64,000 nt of DNA, from contig NW_013524647.1 in assembly GCF_000250985.1 (NCBI RefSeq), forward strand, positions 501,533 to 565,532, given 5' to 3'. Below, in pieces: positions 40,256 to 50,026 of the stretch. Position 1 is the first letter of the stretch, and every line of letters starts with the position of its first letter. The notes below the pieces were generated by a model. The model did no database searches. It was not told where the DNA came from and saw nothing but the letters and a program-made list of their open reading frames with translations. The translations under genes and the position numbers were made by a program. Source of the stretch: Nematocida parisii ERTm1. Taxonomy: Eukaryota > Microsporidia.

Positions 40256-42244
40256 ATGACAAATCCGGTGAATACCAGCACAGAGAAAGAAGAGTTTTTA
40301 AGAAAAGTAGAGAGAGCATTGGAATTTTCCAGGAGTGAGAAGAATATTCCATTGGATAATGCAGTAAAAGAGAAAATAGTTAAAATCATAGGATCACCCA
40401 TTCACAGAGCACACGACTCTATTATAGATTTACTGAATATTTACATTCAGCCAAAAGTAAAGATTGAATGGATTCTTTCCACACAGCCAGAATTATTAGA
40501 GGGTGTCCTGGTTATACTTAACAAAATAAGCATAAAATCACAAATTATTATATTTTATACGAAAGAAATTCTTAAATTTATTTCTTGTGCGTGTGAGACT
40601 GTGTGCACAGAAAACCAGATAAATCTTTTATTCATGCAATTACGGATATGCAATGAATTCAGTGATGATGAATACTTCAGGGAAATTGAGAAGAGTGCAA
40701 TAATTAGACTAAAATCTATTTTAGGCATTGATTGGGAGTTTATAGGAAAGCCGGGGTATACAAGCAGTGGGCAGAGTGTGAGTGTTCCTGTTTTAGTTTG
40801 TAATGTGATGGTATGTAATACTGTAAAGGGCGAATTTGAGAGCAGTGCGGGTTTAGATGATTTAGAGAATACAATTGAAACTGGGGACAGGTATTTTCTA
40901 TTCCCAAAGACAGAAGTTGCTGTATACAACATGAGTAGTCATCAAAAGGATCTTTTGTATTTATATGCTAAGCATTTAGTATTAATAGGGACAGAGTCGT
41001 ATAAATCAGAAGCTAAAGCCATTTCACAGATGCTTTTACACAACGGGTATTCTCTTGATGCACTATTATTATATGCCGTGTGTATGGTGGACAGGCCAGT
41101 AGCTGCGCTTTCTGCAATTGAGTATGGCATAACCCCTGAATTACCCCATAAAGAAAAGGAGCATGACATATTATGGGCGCATGCATTGGTTTCAACAGGA
41201 TCACATACTCTTGCAATCCCACTATTTGAAAAGCACAGGGAGGCAGACCGGTTAATTACATCACTGATTCTTGCTGGGAAGAGTGAAATAGCAAGGCCGT
41301 TATTACAGGAGAAGATTTCCCAGATAAAGGAGAATTTACAGATGCAAGAGATTGTGAGTAGTACATGTCTTTTATATAAAAAGTCCGCGCACTCTAATGA
41401 GCCTGTGACTCTTTTAAAGATTGAACTGGCCTCTTTACTATTTTCATTCGGTCTAATGGAAAACAGCATAGACCATCTGAGTGAAGCATTTAACTTAGTA
41501 AAAACCGCAAAGTATGCAAAAGCACTGTGCACTAGACTTCTTCTGGCTGGGAGGCATACAGAAGCACTGGCTATTCTCCAGAGCTGTAATTTTGAGGTAT
41601 TAGACATTGACACACTATTACTCACTGCGATATCCTTTGCACAAATGAATAACTATGAAGATGCAGAGCGTATTATTAAGTATGCAGCAATATTTAACCA
41701 GAAGAGTGAAAAAATAGATGCTGCACTGCAGAGAATTCTTATACAGCAAGGAAAGATAGAAGAGGCCATGGACCATTTACTTAACAAGATAAAAACGTAC
41801 ACTCCAAACATAGGAAGAGATGCCAATATGTTATTTACATTTGGAAATTCCTTTATGATGTTTAAATATGCTGAAGAAGCCATGCTATGTCTTTATCTTA
41901 AAACAGGCCAGGTTCCTTCTCAGTGGGTTGATACTCTTCTTAAGTCAGCAGAGTCACATAAAGAAGCAAAAGAAGCCTTTTTACGTGTATGCATTGGGAT
42001 AAAGAGCCTTGGACTAGTTGATATGATCAAAAAAGCACTGAGTTATTCTTTAGAAGTATCTGCATCAACTGAGTACTATGCCAGAAAGAGGCTTATTGAA
42101 TATGCAATACATAAAAAAGAATTTTCATCCGCGCATGAACACCTCTCTCGCATGAAAAGTCTTTCCACTGAAATAGACCAAAACCAAGACTACTTAGACA
42201 CAGTTTATGCATTTTATAAGAGTCAAGAGATGCAGCCAGTATAA
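40256..42244 (+). CDS. TPR-like helical repeat protein, perhaps TTC27/Emw1
   Basis: 662 residues, start after AATAAAATTTTATG. The second half is a continuous alpha-solenoid with TPR-like A/G/Y-A pairs (IDTLLLTAISFAQMNNYEDAERI, ALQRILIQQGKIEEAMDHLL). The first half is less regular. The order of an N-terminal domain, a short conserved strand region (VSVPVLVCNVMV) and C-terminal TPRs recalls TTC27/Emw1, but no clear signature is present. A clathrin/COPI-type or anaphase-promoting subunit is possible. Confidence 0.5.
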   Translation: MTNPVNTSTEKEEFLRKVERALEFSRSEKNIPLDNAVKEKIVKIIGSPIHRAHDSIIDLLNIYIQPKVKIEWILSTQPELLEGVLVILNKISIKSQIIIFYTKEILKFISCACETVCTENQINLLFMQLRICNEFSDDEYFREIEKSAIIRLKSILGIDWEFIGKPGYTSSGQSVSVPVLVCNVMVCNTVKGEFESSAGLDDLENTIETGDRYFLFPKTEVAVYNMSSHQKDLLYLYAKHLVLIGTESYKSEAKAISQMLLHNGYSLDALLLYAVCMVDRPVAALSAIEYGITPELPHKEKEHDILWAHALVSTGSHTLAIPLFEKHREADRLITSLILAGKSEIARPLLQEKISQIKENLQMQEIVSSTCLLYKKSAHSNEPVTLLKIELASLLFSFGLMENSIDHLSEAFNLVKTAKYAKALCTRLLLAGRHTEALAILQSCNFEVLDIDTLLLTAISFAQMNNYEDAERIIKYAAIFNQKSEKIDAALQRILIQQGKIEEAMDHLLNKIKTYTPNIGRDANMLFTFGNSFMMFKYAEEAMLCLYLKTGQVPSQWVDTLLKSAESHKEAKEAFLRVCIGIKSLGLVDMIKKALSYSLEVSASTEYYARKRLIEYAIHKKEFSSAHEHLSRMKSLSTEIDQNQDYLDTVYAFYKSQEMQPV

Positions 42245-42617
42245 AGTTATTTCAACATACCCAGAAATATTATTATGTCTAATATAATAAATATTAAATT
42301 GTTTGTTTAATCATCTACGTCCTATTCTGGTGTATTTGCCTATACTCTATTTTACTCTGATATATTTATTTACTTTTCTTATATTTAAAGTGTATTCATA
42401 GTTTATAGGCATGTGAAGAGTTTTATTTTAAGTAAAAATGAATAATTATACAGAAATATACAGAAATATTAAATAAACATATAATAAGCCATAATTATAT
42501 CTATATTAAAGAATATCTTATTATACAATACTATTTGTAATCCATTTCTACTATGATTTAACTGTATAATACAATAAAACAAGAAATATATAACATTATA
42601 TAATAATCACTCTATAT
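42245..42617. other. AT-rich intergenic, nothing seen
   Basis: 373 bp; the phrase TACAGAAATA occurs twice at about 42450. No ORF or structure supported. Confidence 0.65.
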
Positions 42618-45362
42618 TTATATTAAAAACTGTGTGATATACGCTATAGTTTTAATATAGTACTTTGAGAATATTCCTGTAGACTCATTAAACTGTTTTA
42701 CTATTTTTTTATACTTTTTCATACTCTTTCTGTCCTTCTTTATACGTAATTTATCTTTCTCCTTTAATAAAGCAGATATAATTAAATCGAAATTACACTT
42801 GTTTTCTTTTGCGTATGTGCACACATCTGGTATAAATTCGTAATTTATAAGGTTATACGTATATCTGACTAATTCAGATGAATAATTAGACCTTTTACAT
42901 GCGGTTATAAACCACATGATATACAGGGTGTTTAATTCTTTATCATCCCTGCTGACATAACTCTCAAGAATATTCTGAATATTATTCACAGCACGTATAC
43001 TACCTGATCTAAATATAAATTCTAATACTTCAGCAGATGATAATTTTCTTCTTAATAATATATCTAGTGATACTCTACGCCGTGATAATTTTAAGCTTAT
43101 GTCCAAACAAGTTAATAATTGGTCTAATTCACCAGATTCTATTATACAGTCAAATACACCACACACTTGTAATAAACTAAATTCAGAGTTGGGTATATTT
43201 GTTAGTGTATATTCAATATCTGGATAATATTTAGAATAATTTAAATTACATATACAACTATTCAGCATGGACAGTCTTGTGTTTAAATCATCCAATGGAA
43301 CACTTCCAAGTATATTTGAACTGAGCTGCACCAATGGATTATTCTCACTTAACTGATTTTTCTGTGAGTACAGCAGTATACACCTGAATATAAAAGATTT
43401 ATATTCAACACTGTCAATTTTCCTGAGTATAAATAATTCACACACACTGCCAGAATAATTCTGTAAGAATGTATATATCTCATTTTTTGGTATATATTCA
43501 CTATTCACTGACCTTAATGAAATTTGTCTTATTTTACTGGTTATGTGCTGATTAATCAAGTATCCAGTATAATTATTAATTTCATTATGGTCGGTTTTTA
43601 TCTGATTTATCTGTTCTGATAATTTTTCTAAGAAAGATGATGATGGGTATAAAAGAGAGATATGCGTATGGCGTGGTTGTACATTTAAGCATATTCCATG
43701 TACAATATTATCATACGTATAAATTAACTCTATTTTACCAAATGCATCAGTTACATCATCCGATCGCTTTTTAAAGTCAAATTCTTTACACTGTACTTTC
43801 AGTGAAGAATTCTTTGTTAATGACATAAATGCATGCCTAACAGATTCTTCTATACTATACAAATTATTTTTATCTAATTTCTGTATAATATTCAATGGAT
43901 TACTCCCAGCTGTATTTGTCACATTCCATGCACTTGTGTTTATTCCTGTTATTTCCTTTATAACTTGAAGAATATTTAGTACTCCACTCCTTAATTCTAC
44001 TTTATTACCAACATAAGAAATCCTTTCATTATTTAAATAACACACAACTTTACTCCAGTCTAAATGCATTTCGTATGTAGTGGTATTTGTTGGCCTTGGG
44101 TATTTCTCAAAGAATTTCTTTATGTGGGCAGATAAAGTATTCCCCATATGCTTGGTGGTGTATTCATGCGTCTCAGGATCGTATGCTAAACAACAAAAAA
44201 GACCTAAAAGTGCTGATTCCACACAGTCACTGTAATACACATTCTTATTAACCTTGAATACTCCATTACTTAGCGTATATGCCTCTATACGAGTATATAT
44301 GGGTAATTGACTAGATTCACAGAATGGGAATACCATATACTTATCCATTGTCTGTTTTATACTGTACAGTGGCATAATATATTTCAGTTCATTATCCAGT
44401 GACTCTATAGGCACAAATAATCTATCAAATACTTTATCTATCTTCCTTCTCTTATCACTTAATTGTTCTGGATCTCTCTCCATCTGATCACATAATAGTT
44501 CGTATACGGCATCTATAAATTCTATATATTCCTGTACATTATCAATATACTCAAAAATATACGATTCTATAAGGAACCCTATGCTGCTCATAAATATTCC
44601 AGTTTTAAATTCCTCTTTACTCCTGGGTTCTGAAGGAGTGCTGTTACTCCCTTCAGATGGACATACTCTATACCTACGAAAGAAGTTAATAATTTCAGTT
44701 ACTTCACTCTGGTATACTCCAATTTTAACAATTTCCTGGTTTGAATCTATTACATCAATGCACATATCCGCATTAATGTACTCCTTTGTCTCTTTTTTAT
44801 TTTTCAGTATAAGCCTTTTCTTATTATTACTGTAATCCACTGAAATACGCATATCCACACCTTCTGACAGGAGTAATAAACTGGCAAGGATATATTTTGT
44901 ATACGGTTTAGTTGTATCTGATTTTAAAAATAGCGTAAATGCATTATCTCTTCCTGCTTCAATTGAAAGGTCTCCCACTGCAGATGGAAACATTTTAATA
45001 ATTCTAGAGTGGTATTCCTGCGTGTATTTCTGATTTTCAGTGGGTTTAAATTTCAGTGGTATTCTGAATTTATCCGACCCAGGGAATCTTTCATATTTAT
45101 AGAAGTGCATGAAGTTATTAGACTTGGCTTCTTTTTTTAAACTGTACTTTACCTTGATTTCGGGTGAAAATAACCGTTTATTATGCGTATATCCATCTGT
45201 ATGATAAATATATCCACGTAATGGAGAGAGTGATCCTGATCCATTTATCAGGTACTTCGTATTAGATATAATTGGCGTTTCTTGTATTATTTTTATATCA
45301 CTAACACCCAGTTTACCACATATTATCTGTACCATCAGTAAATTTAGCAGTATATTAAGCAT
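42618..45362 (-). CDS. Large lineage-specific secreted family protein
   Basis: 914 residues. The first 20 residues are a signal peptide (MLNILLNLLMVQIICGKLGV). No later membrane helix is evident, so it is probably secreted or lumenal. It is paralogous to the 630-residue product at 2412: shared LLLLSEG, EIINFFRRYR, TGIFMSSIGFLIESYIFEY and DAVYELL blocks, in the same order. The C-terminal 500 residues are additional and helical, ending in a very basic stretch (KDRKSMKKYKKIVKQ). I recognise no general domain. Large paralogous families with signal peptides are known in Nematocida and include host-exposed proteins; membership is inferred, not shown. Confidence 0.75.
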   Translation of the reverse strand: MLNILLNLLMVQIICGKLGVSDIKIIQETPIISNTKYLINGSGSLSPLRGYIYHTDGYTHNKRLFSPEIKVKYSLKKEAKSNNFMHFYKYERFPGSDKFRIPLKFKPTENQKYTQEYHSRIIKMFPSAVGDLSIEAGRDNAFTLFLKSDTTKPYTKYILASLLLLSEGVDMRISVDYSNNKKRLILKNKKETKEYINADMCIDVIDSNQEIVKIGVYQSEVTEIINFFRRYRVCPSEGSNSTPSEPRSKEEFKTGIFMSSIGFLIESYIFEYIDNVQEYIEFIDAVYELLCDQMERDPEQLSDKRRKIDKVFDRLFVPIESLDNELKYIMPLYSIKQTMDKYMVFPFCESSQLPIYTRIEAYTLSNGVFKVNKNVYYSDCVESALLGLFCCLAYDPETHEYTTKHMGNTLSAHIKKFFEKYPRPTNTTTYEMHLDWSKVVCYLNNERISYVGNKVELRSGVLNILQVIKEITGINTSAWNVTNTAGSNPLNIIQKLDKNNLYSIEESVRHAFMSLTKNSSLKVQCKEFDFKKRSDDVTDAFGKIELIYTYDNIVHGICLNVQPRHTHISLLYPSSSFLEKLSEQINQIKTDHNEINNYTGYLINQHITSKIRQISLRSVNSEYIPKNEIYTFLQNYSGSVCELFILRKIDSVEYKSFIFRCILLYSQKNQLSENNPLVQLSSNILGSVPLDDLNTRLSMLNSCICNLNYSKYYPDIEYTLTNIPNSEFSLLQVCGVFDCIIESGELDQLLTCLDISLKLSRRRVSLDILLRRKLSSAEVLEFIFRSGSIRAVNNIQNILESYVSRDDKELNTLYIMWFITACKRSNYSSELVRYTYNLINYEFIPDVCTYAKENKCNFDLIISALLKEKDKLRIKKDRKSMKKYKKIVKQFNESTGIFSKYYIKTIAYITQFLI

Positions 45363-45483
45363 TAACAGGCAAAATAAAAAAACTTTTTACATATAAACCA
45401 AAAAAACTGACAAAAGTATAATATATCTTGTACAGTGTATAATAAGTAATAGTATACGTGTAATAAGTAGTGTATATATAATA

Positions 45484-45573
45484 TCTGAAGGTAAGTCTGA
45501 ATTGGGTATATTTTTATTTATATTCATTCTGTAGGGGTTTAAATATTTTCTTAAATATAGAAATTCTAAAATA
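45484..45573 (+). repeat. 90-bp direct repeat, copy 1
   Basis: TCTGAAGGTAAGTCTGAATT and the following bases to CTAAAATA recur at 47178-47267 in the same orientation, with about ten differences. The pair brackets the family gene at 45911. Confidence 0.9.
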
Positions 45574-45663
45574 AATTAATAATAATATTTTATGTGAGCT
45601 ATGCATGCTTTATTATAATAAAATGTAAGGCATAAATAATAAAAATATTTATAAATAATAATA

Positions 45664-45697
45664 TTGACGTACTCACAAAGAATAACACTGCCTCCAC
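45664..45697 (+). ncRNA. Degenerate 5' relic of the GC-rich RNA
   Basis: GACGTACTCACAAAGAATAA continuing to CCACCC aligns with GACGTACTCACGAGGAGTAA at 1903 over about 34 bases, mostly differing by G-to-A or C-to-T changes. Similarity then ends, so this is a fragment or only a shared 5' element. Confidence 0.5.
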
Positions 45698-45910
45698 CCA
45701 GATAATACAGTCTAAATACAGATATGCCCTTTATTATAATCATTATAGTATAAGGATGTACACATAGTCATAGTAGTATTAGACCATGTACTGAACTGTC
45801 CCCATAGTTATATGATTTGTTTGGTTATGTCCTAGTTTGCATATTGGTAGATCAGTCTCGAGCATACACACCCACATATAATCCGAATAACCCAAAATTC
45901 ATTTTTATCT

Positions 45911-47113
45911 TCATATAATATTTAAATTATTCATAATTTTTTTTGCTTCATTAAGATATAAGAATATTATACTAAGAATAATCAGCATAACAACCATAAA
46001 TATTGCCACAATTATTATAGTTTTAGAGCACAATCCTTTGATTGTAGTCTCTTCTATAGGTCTACCTATAATATCACAAATATCAGATTTTATTGATTTA
46101 AAATAGCTTTGAAGTACGTTATTTCTAATTTTATCAATATTAAAATCTTTATGGCCTAATACAACTTTGCACTTATCTAATAGCATTGGAGTATACTTAG
46201 TATCCCTAAAAACAATACTTTTCATATTCTTCAGTTGATTTAAGTGTGTCTTAATTGTATTTTTGTTCTTATCTTTATCTAAGCTAAATATATCATTCGT
46301 AGTAGGTATAATAGACATATTATATATTGTATAATATAACCACCCAATAGAAGTATATAATCTTTTATCTTTATCTTGAATACAAATTGAATTATAAATT
46401 AAATTATTTATAATGTAATGAGTAAAATTAAAAAAATCCGAATCTTTTGTTCTTGCGAGTAATTGCAATGAATAAATATCATCATTAGTTAGTCCTAAAT
46501 CACATATATTTGATTGTTCTTCTCCATTCTCATCTGTTATTGTTAGATTATCGTCATGTTTCATTAGTATATTTAATGCATTCTGTAATCTAGAGCACTC
46601 TCCTAATTCAGTTAACTCACATAGTTTAACTATTGCATCTTTTGAAGTTATTTCTTCACCTAGTTCTGATATGCCTGCTTTCTCACGCAGTATATTAATG
46701 AAAGAATCATAGAAATTCTTTCTATTCATATATACTTGTGCCATGATACTATGATTATTACTTATTAATTTATAAAATGCCTCTTTTTTACTTTTACTGT
46801 TTAATGTATTTGCTTCTTCTTCAATCATATCTATAATTTCATATGTTTGAGTTATAGAGTCATTGATTTCTGATATAGCAGTATCTTCTTTATAATCACG
46901 GTTAATATTTCTACTATATATTTGTGCATAAAATATATTATATGCCAAATTGGTCAGTGGTTCTGGTAAATCTTTAAATATTTTAGTTTTTCTGTTATTA
47001 TCTGTTATTATTTTATATATTTTTTGCATATCACCATCTTCTATTTCTCCTTTTTTGTCACTGAATTCTTTCTGTAATTCTATTCTTAATTCTTCATCAA
47101 TATATCCTACCAT
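45911..47113 (-). CDS. Tail-anchored paralogous family member
   Basis: 400 residues from the ATG at 47113 (MVGYIDEEL), chosen because the paralog at 234 starts MVGHIDENE and because TTTTTATG precedes it; the frame is open for 13 further codons upstream. Family blocks: IFKDLPEPLTNLAYN, LQNALNILMKHDDNL, DLGLTNDDIYSLQLLART. One C-terminal membrane helix (TIIIVAIFMVVMLIILSIIF) and a short tail ending MNNLNII, nearly the MNNLNT of the copy at 234. It is closer to the copy at 234 than to those at 19139 and 35448. Bracketed by 90-bp direct repeats. Function unknown. Confidence 0.8.
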   Translation of the reverse strand: MVGYIDEELRIELQKEFSDKKGEIEDGDMQKIYKIITDNNRKTKIFKDLPEPLTNLAYNIFYAQIYSRNINRDYKEDTAISEINDSITQTYEIIDMIEEEANTLNSKSKKEAFYKLISNNHSIMAQVYMNRKNFYDSFINILREKAGISELGEEITSKDAIVKLCELTELGECSRLQNALNILMKHDDNLTITDENGEEQSNICDLGLTNDDIYSLQLLARTKDSDFFNFTHYIINNLIYNSICIQDKDKRLYTSIGWLYYTIYNMSIIPTTNDIFSLDKDKNKNTIKTHLNQLKNMKSIVFRDTKYTPMLLDKCKVVLGHKDFNIDKIRNNVLQSYFKSIKSDICDIIGRPIEETTIKGLCSKTIIIVAIFMVVMLIILSIIFLYLNEAKKIMNNLNII

Positions 47114-47177
47114 AAAAATAAAATATTTTTCATATTTATCGTATCCGAACAAATTAGGATAAATTAAAATATTTTAT

Positions 47178-47267
47178 CTGAAGGTAAGTCTGAATTGGGT
47201 ATGTTCATTATTAAATGCATTCTGTAGGGGCTAAAATATTTCCTTAAATATAGAAGTTCTAAAATAT
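47178..47267 (+). repeat. 90-bp direct repeat, copy 2
   Basis: Second copy of the element at 45484, same orientation, lying 64 bp upstream of the family gene start. The two copies are 1.7 kb apart. Confidence 0.9.
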
Positions 47268-47650
47268 AATATGCTATGTGTAATAAGTAATATACTGTGT
47301 TGTGTGTAATATTTTATGTACAATGTGTAATAAGTAATATACTGTGCTATGTGTAATAAATAATATACTGTGTTGTATATAATAAGTATTGTGCTATGTG
47401 TAATATATACTGTGCTATATGTAATAAGTAATATACTGTGTTGTGTGTAATATATCTTGTGCTATGTATAATAAGTAATATACTGTGTTGTATATATAAT
47501 ATAATGTATGCTATGTGTAATAAGTAATATTTTATGTACAATGTGTAATAAGTGGTGTATATTTTATGTACTATGTGTAATAAGTATTGTACTATGTGTA
47601 ATAAGTAATATAATATAATATGTTATGTGTAATAAGTTATGTTATATTTA
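47268..47650. repeat. Palindromic repeat island
   Basis: About 14 copies of CTATGTGTAATAAGTAATAT with TGTTGTGTGTAATAT variants, filling the gap up to the HSP90 stop. Confidence 0.9.
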
Positions 47651-47652
47651 TT

Positions 47653-49779
47653 TTAGATCATTCCCATGCTAATGTATCCAAATATTTTCTTACTGAACTC
47701 AGCCACATTTGCGATCGGGAATCCATTCCCAAGCAGGGATGATTCATAAATAAGAGACACCGTGGAGTTAAACTTCTCTTTCTGATCGGCTTCTAATAAT
47801 TTCTTAAGCCCAGAGATAATATTATGCGATGGGTTAATCTCCAACACTTTCTTGGTGAGGTACCCAGACGCGAATAAGGGATTACCAGTCGATCCTGGCT
47901 GTGACCGTATGATATGCTCCATGGCAGCAGAATAACTGTGCTTAGCACTGGACACGAAGCACGGTAAAGTACCAAGGTTATTTGAAACAGTGACCTTCTC
48001 AATCTTATCACCCAGGACGGTCTTCATATTAGTAAGGACGTCCTTGTACTCCTCCTCTAAGTCTTTAACATCATCGTTCTGATCGGGTAACTCTAACCCC
48101 TCAGAAGTGATCCTCTGGAAGGGGAGGTCCTCATACTTCGTGAGTGACTGGATGATAAACTCATCGATCGGATCGTACATGAAGACAACTTCATAATTAG
48201 CCATCTTCTCAAGGGCCGGGTTTGTCTTCACTTCTTGTTCGCTCACTCCTGTCAGGATGTAAATCTGCTTCTGGTTCTCAGGCTTTCTACTGAGGTACTC
48301 ATCAAATGAGACCAGATCCTCACTCTTTGATGTCTTATACCTTAACAGCTTGGCTAATTTAGTGGACACGTTAGAACTGTCTTGGTACACGCCCATCTTT
48401 AATGAACCACTGCAGTTATTGTAGAACTTGATGTAATTCTCCTTATCAGAGGCTAAGTCATTCAGCATATCAAGGACTTTCTTGGTGACGACTCTTTTGA
48501 TTAAGTTCATCACAGACTTACCCTGCACGATCTCTCTGGATACGTTGATCGGGATATCTTTAGAGCTAATCACACCGTGCACGAATCCCATCCACTCAGG
48601 GATTGCCTCTGATAAGTCATTGCTTACAAGTACGTTCTGTACGTACAGTTTAATATTACACGGGGCCTTCTTACCACCCTCGAACATGTTGAAGGGCTGT
48701 CTGTTCTGTACGAACAGGAGTACTTGCATGTCAAATTCACTGCCTTCAATGAATGAGTGACTGACTGTAAAGTGCTTCTCCCAGTCATTTGTGAGTGCCT
48801 TATAGAAGTCCTCGTACTCCTTCTCAGTGATGGTTTCCTCCTTTGGGTTTCTAGCCCACAGGGGTTGTTGTGTGTTAAGCTTCTTGTACTCCTCTTCAAA
48901 GTAGGTTTCTTCATCGTCCTTCTCCTCAGGGGCATCTTCAACTGCATCTTCATCTTTCTGGTCATCCTTCTCCTCTTCTACTGGTTTAGCCACCTTCCTC
49001 TTCTTCTCTGCAAGGACAAACAAGTAGATGGGGTAATTAACAAAGGACGAGTGCACTTTTACTATATTCTCAAGTGCTTTCTCTTCTAAGTACGACTTGC
49101 ACTGCTCAGATACGTGTAAAATAACTGATGTACCCTGTGGATGGTCTCCCTTGTATGGGGCAATTACAAATCCACCAGGACCTCTGCTGCTCCAAATGTA
49201 CGGCGCATTGTCGTCCTTCCTGGAGATGACATCGACCTGATCAGCTACTAAAAAGGCAGAGTAGAATCCAAGACCAAACTGTCCAATTAGTGCATCAAGT
49301 GACTGTCCTGCACCAGTCCCCTCCTGAATCTTCTTTCTAAACTCTTTTGTTCCACTGGATGCAATACTCCCTAAGTAATTAACCATGTCTGCCTTACTCA
49401 TACCTATCCCATTATCAATAATAGTGATCGTATTGTTCTGCTTGTTTGGTACTATCTTTATACTGAGCTCCTCATCAATGTTCTTGTATACGTCATAAGT
49501 AACCTTCTTTCTCTTGTCATTGGCATCGGATGCATTTGAGATGAGCTCCCTTAAGAAGTAATCTTTACTGGAGTAGACTGAGTTAATCAGAATACTGAGT
49601 AAATTGTCCATCTGGGCATCGAATGAGTGGGTCTCTCCCTCTGAGACACCGACTACGGTCTCATCGAGTGTGACTTTCTCATTCTGTGGGTTTGTCTTAC
49701 TGTGCTCTCTTCTTACTTCTTCAAATGCTTGCTGTGTTTCTTGGTCTAATTCTGGCTTGTTGTTCATTGCTTCTTGCAT
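47653..49779 (-). CDS. HSP82: Cytosolic heat shock protein 90
   Basis: 708 residues. GHKL ATPase N-domain with ELISNASDA, DNGIGMSKADM and GQFGLGFYSAFLVADQV; an acidic linker (EEEKDDQKDEDAVEDAPEEKDDEE, described in part); middle domain with WMGFVHGVISSKDIPINVSRE; dimerisation domain with MEHIIRSQ. There is no signal peptide, so it is cytosolic. It starts with an extra 45-residue leader. The C-terminus ends FGYISMGMI and lacks the M-E-E-V-D that binds TPR co-chaperones. The usual SDALDK reads SDANDK. The gene is clearly richer in G+C than most of the window. Confidence 0.97.
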   Translation of the reverse strand: MQEAMNNKPELDQETQQAFEEVRREHSKTNPQNEKVTLDETVVGVSEGETHSFDAQMDNLLSILINSVYSSKDYFLRELISNASDANDKRKKVTYDVYKNIDEELSIKIVPNKQNNTITIIDNGIGMSKADMVNYLGSIASSGTKEFRKKIQEGTGAGQSLDALIGQFGLGFYSAFLVADQVDVISRKDDNAPYIWSSRGPGGFVIAPYKGDHPQGTSVILHVSEQCKSYLEEKALENIVKVHSSFVNYPIYLFVLAEKKRKVAKPVEEEKDDQKDEDAVEDAPEEKDDEETYFEEEYKKLNTQQPLWARNPKEETITEKEYEDFYKALTNDWEKHFTVSHSFIEGSEFDMQVLLFVQNRQPFNMFEGGKKAPCNIKLYVQNVLVSNDLSEAIPEWMGFVHGVISSKDIPINVSREIVQGKSVMNLIKRVVTKKVLDMLNDLASDKENYIKFYNNCSGSLKMGVYQDSSNVSTKLAKLLRYKTSKSEDLVSFDEYLSRKPENQKQIYILTGVSEQEVKTNPALEKMANYEVVFMYDPIDEFIIQSLTKYEDLPFQRITSEGLELPDQNDDVKDLEEEYKDVLTNMKTVLGDKIEKVTVSNNLGTLPCFVSSAKHSYSAAMEHIIRSQPGSTGNPLFASGYLTKKVLEINPSHNIISGLKKLLEADQKEKFNSTVSLIYESSLLGNGFPIANVAEFSKKIFGYISMGMI

Positions 49780-50026
49780 ATTTTATAAAAAATACTTTTT
49801 TATTTATACTTTTTTAATTCTGGAAATTTCTTTTTCTGTCAAAAATATTCCAGAAAATTTTTAACAAATTTTTAACAAATTACCGTTAAATTACCACTTT
49901 AATTAATAAAAATTTTCAATAACAAAGAATTATAAATGATTATGTAATAATTCATGATTAAATTTAATTAAATATACGCTTGCATTTTATTATATAAGTA
50001 TATATACTATATGTAATAAATTATAT
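49780..50026. other. AT-rich intergenic
   Basis: 247 bp between the HSP90 start and the OB-fold gene stop; short AATTTTTAACAAATT direct repeat near 49860. Nothing else seen. Confidence 0.6.

Larger units (their letters stand above)
45363..45910. other. Repeat-bearing intergenic region
   Basis: Holds GTGTAATAAGTA repeats (45420-45475), one copy of a 90-bp direct repeat (45484-45573) and a relic of the GC-rich RNA (45664-45697). From 45700 to 45900 it is unremarkable. Confidence 0.7.

Noticed and set aside
45484-47267. LTR retrotransposon
   Set aside because: The bracketing direct repeats are only 90 bp, the interior encodes a family protein in reverse and no polymerase or integrase, and TG...CA ends are not seen.
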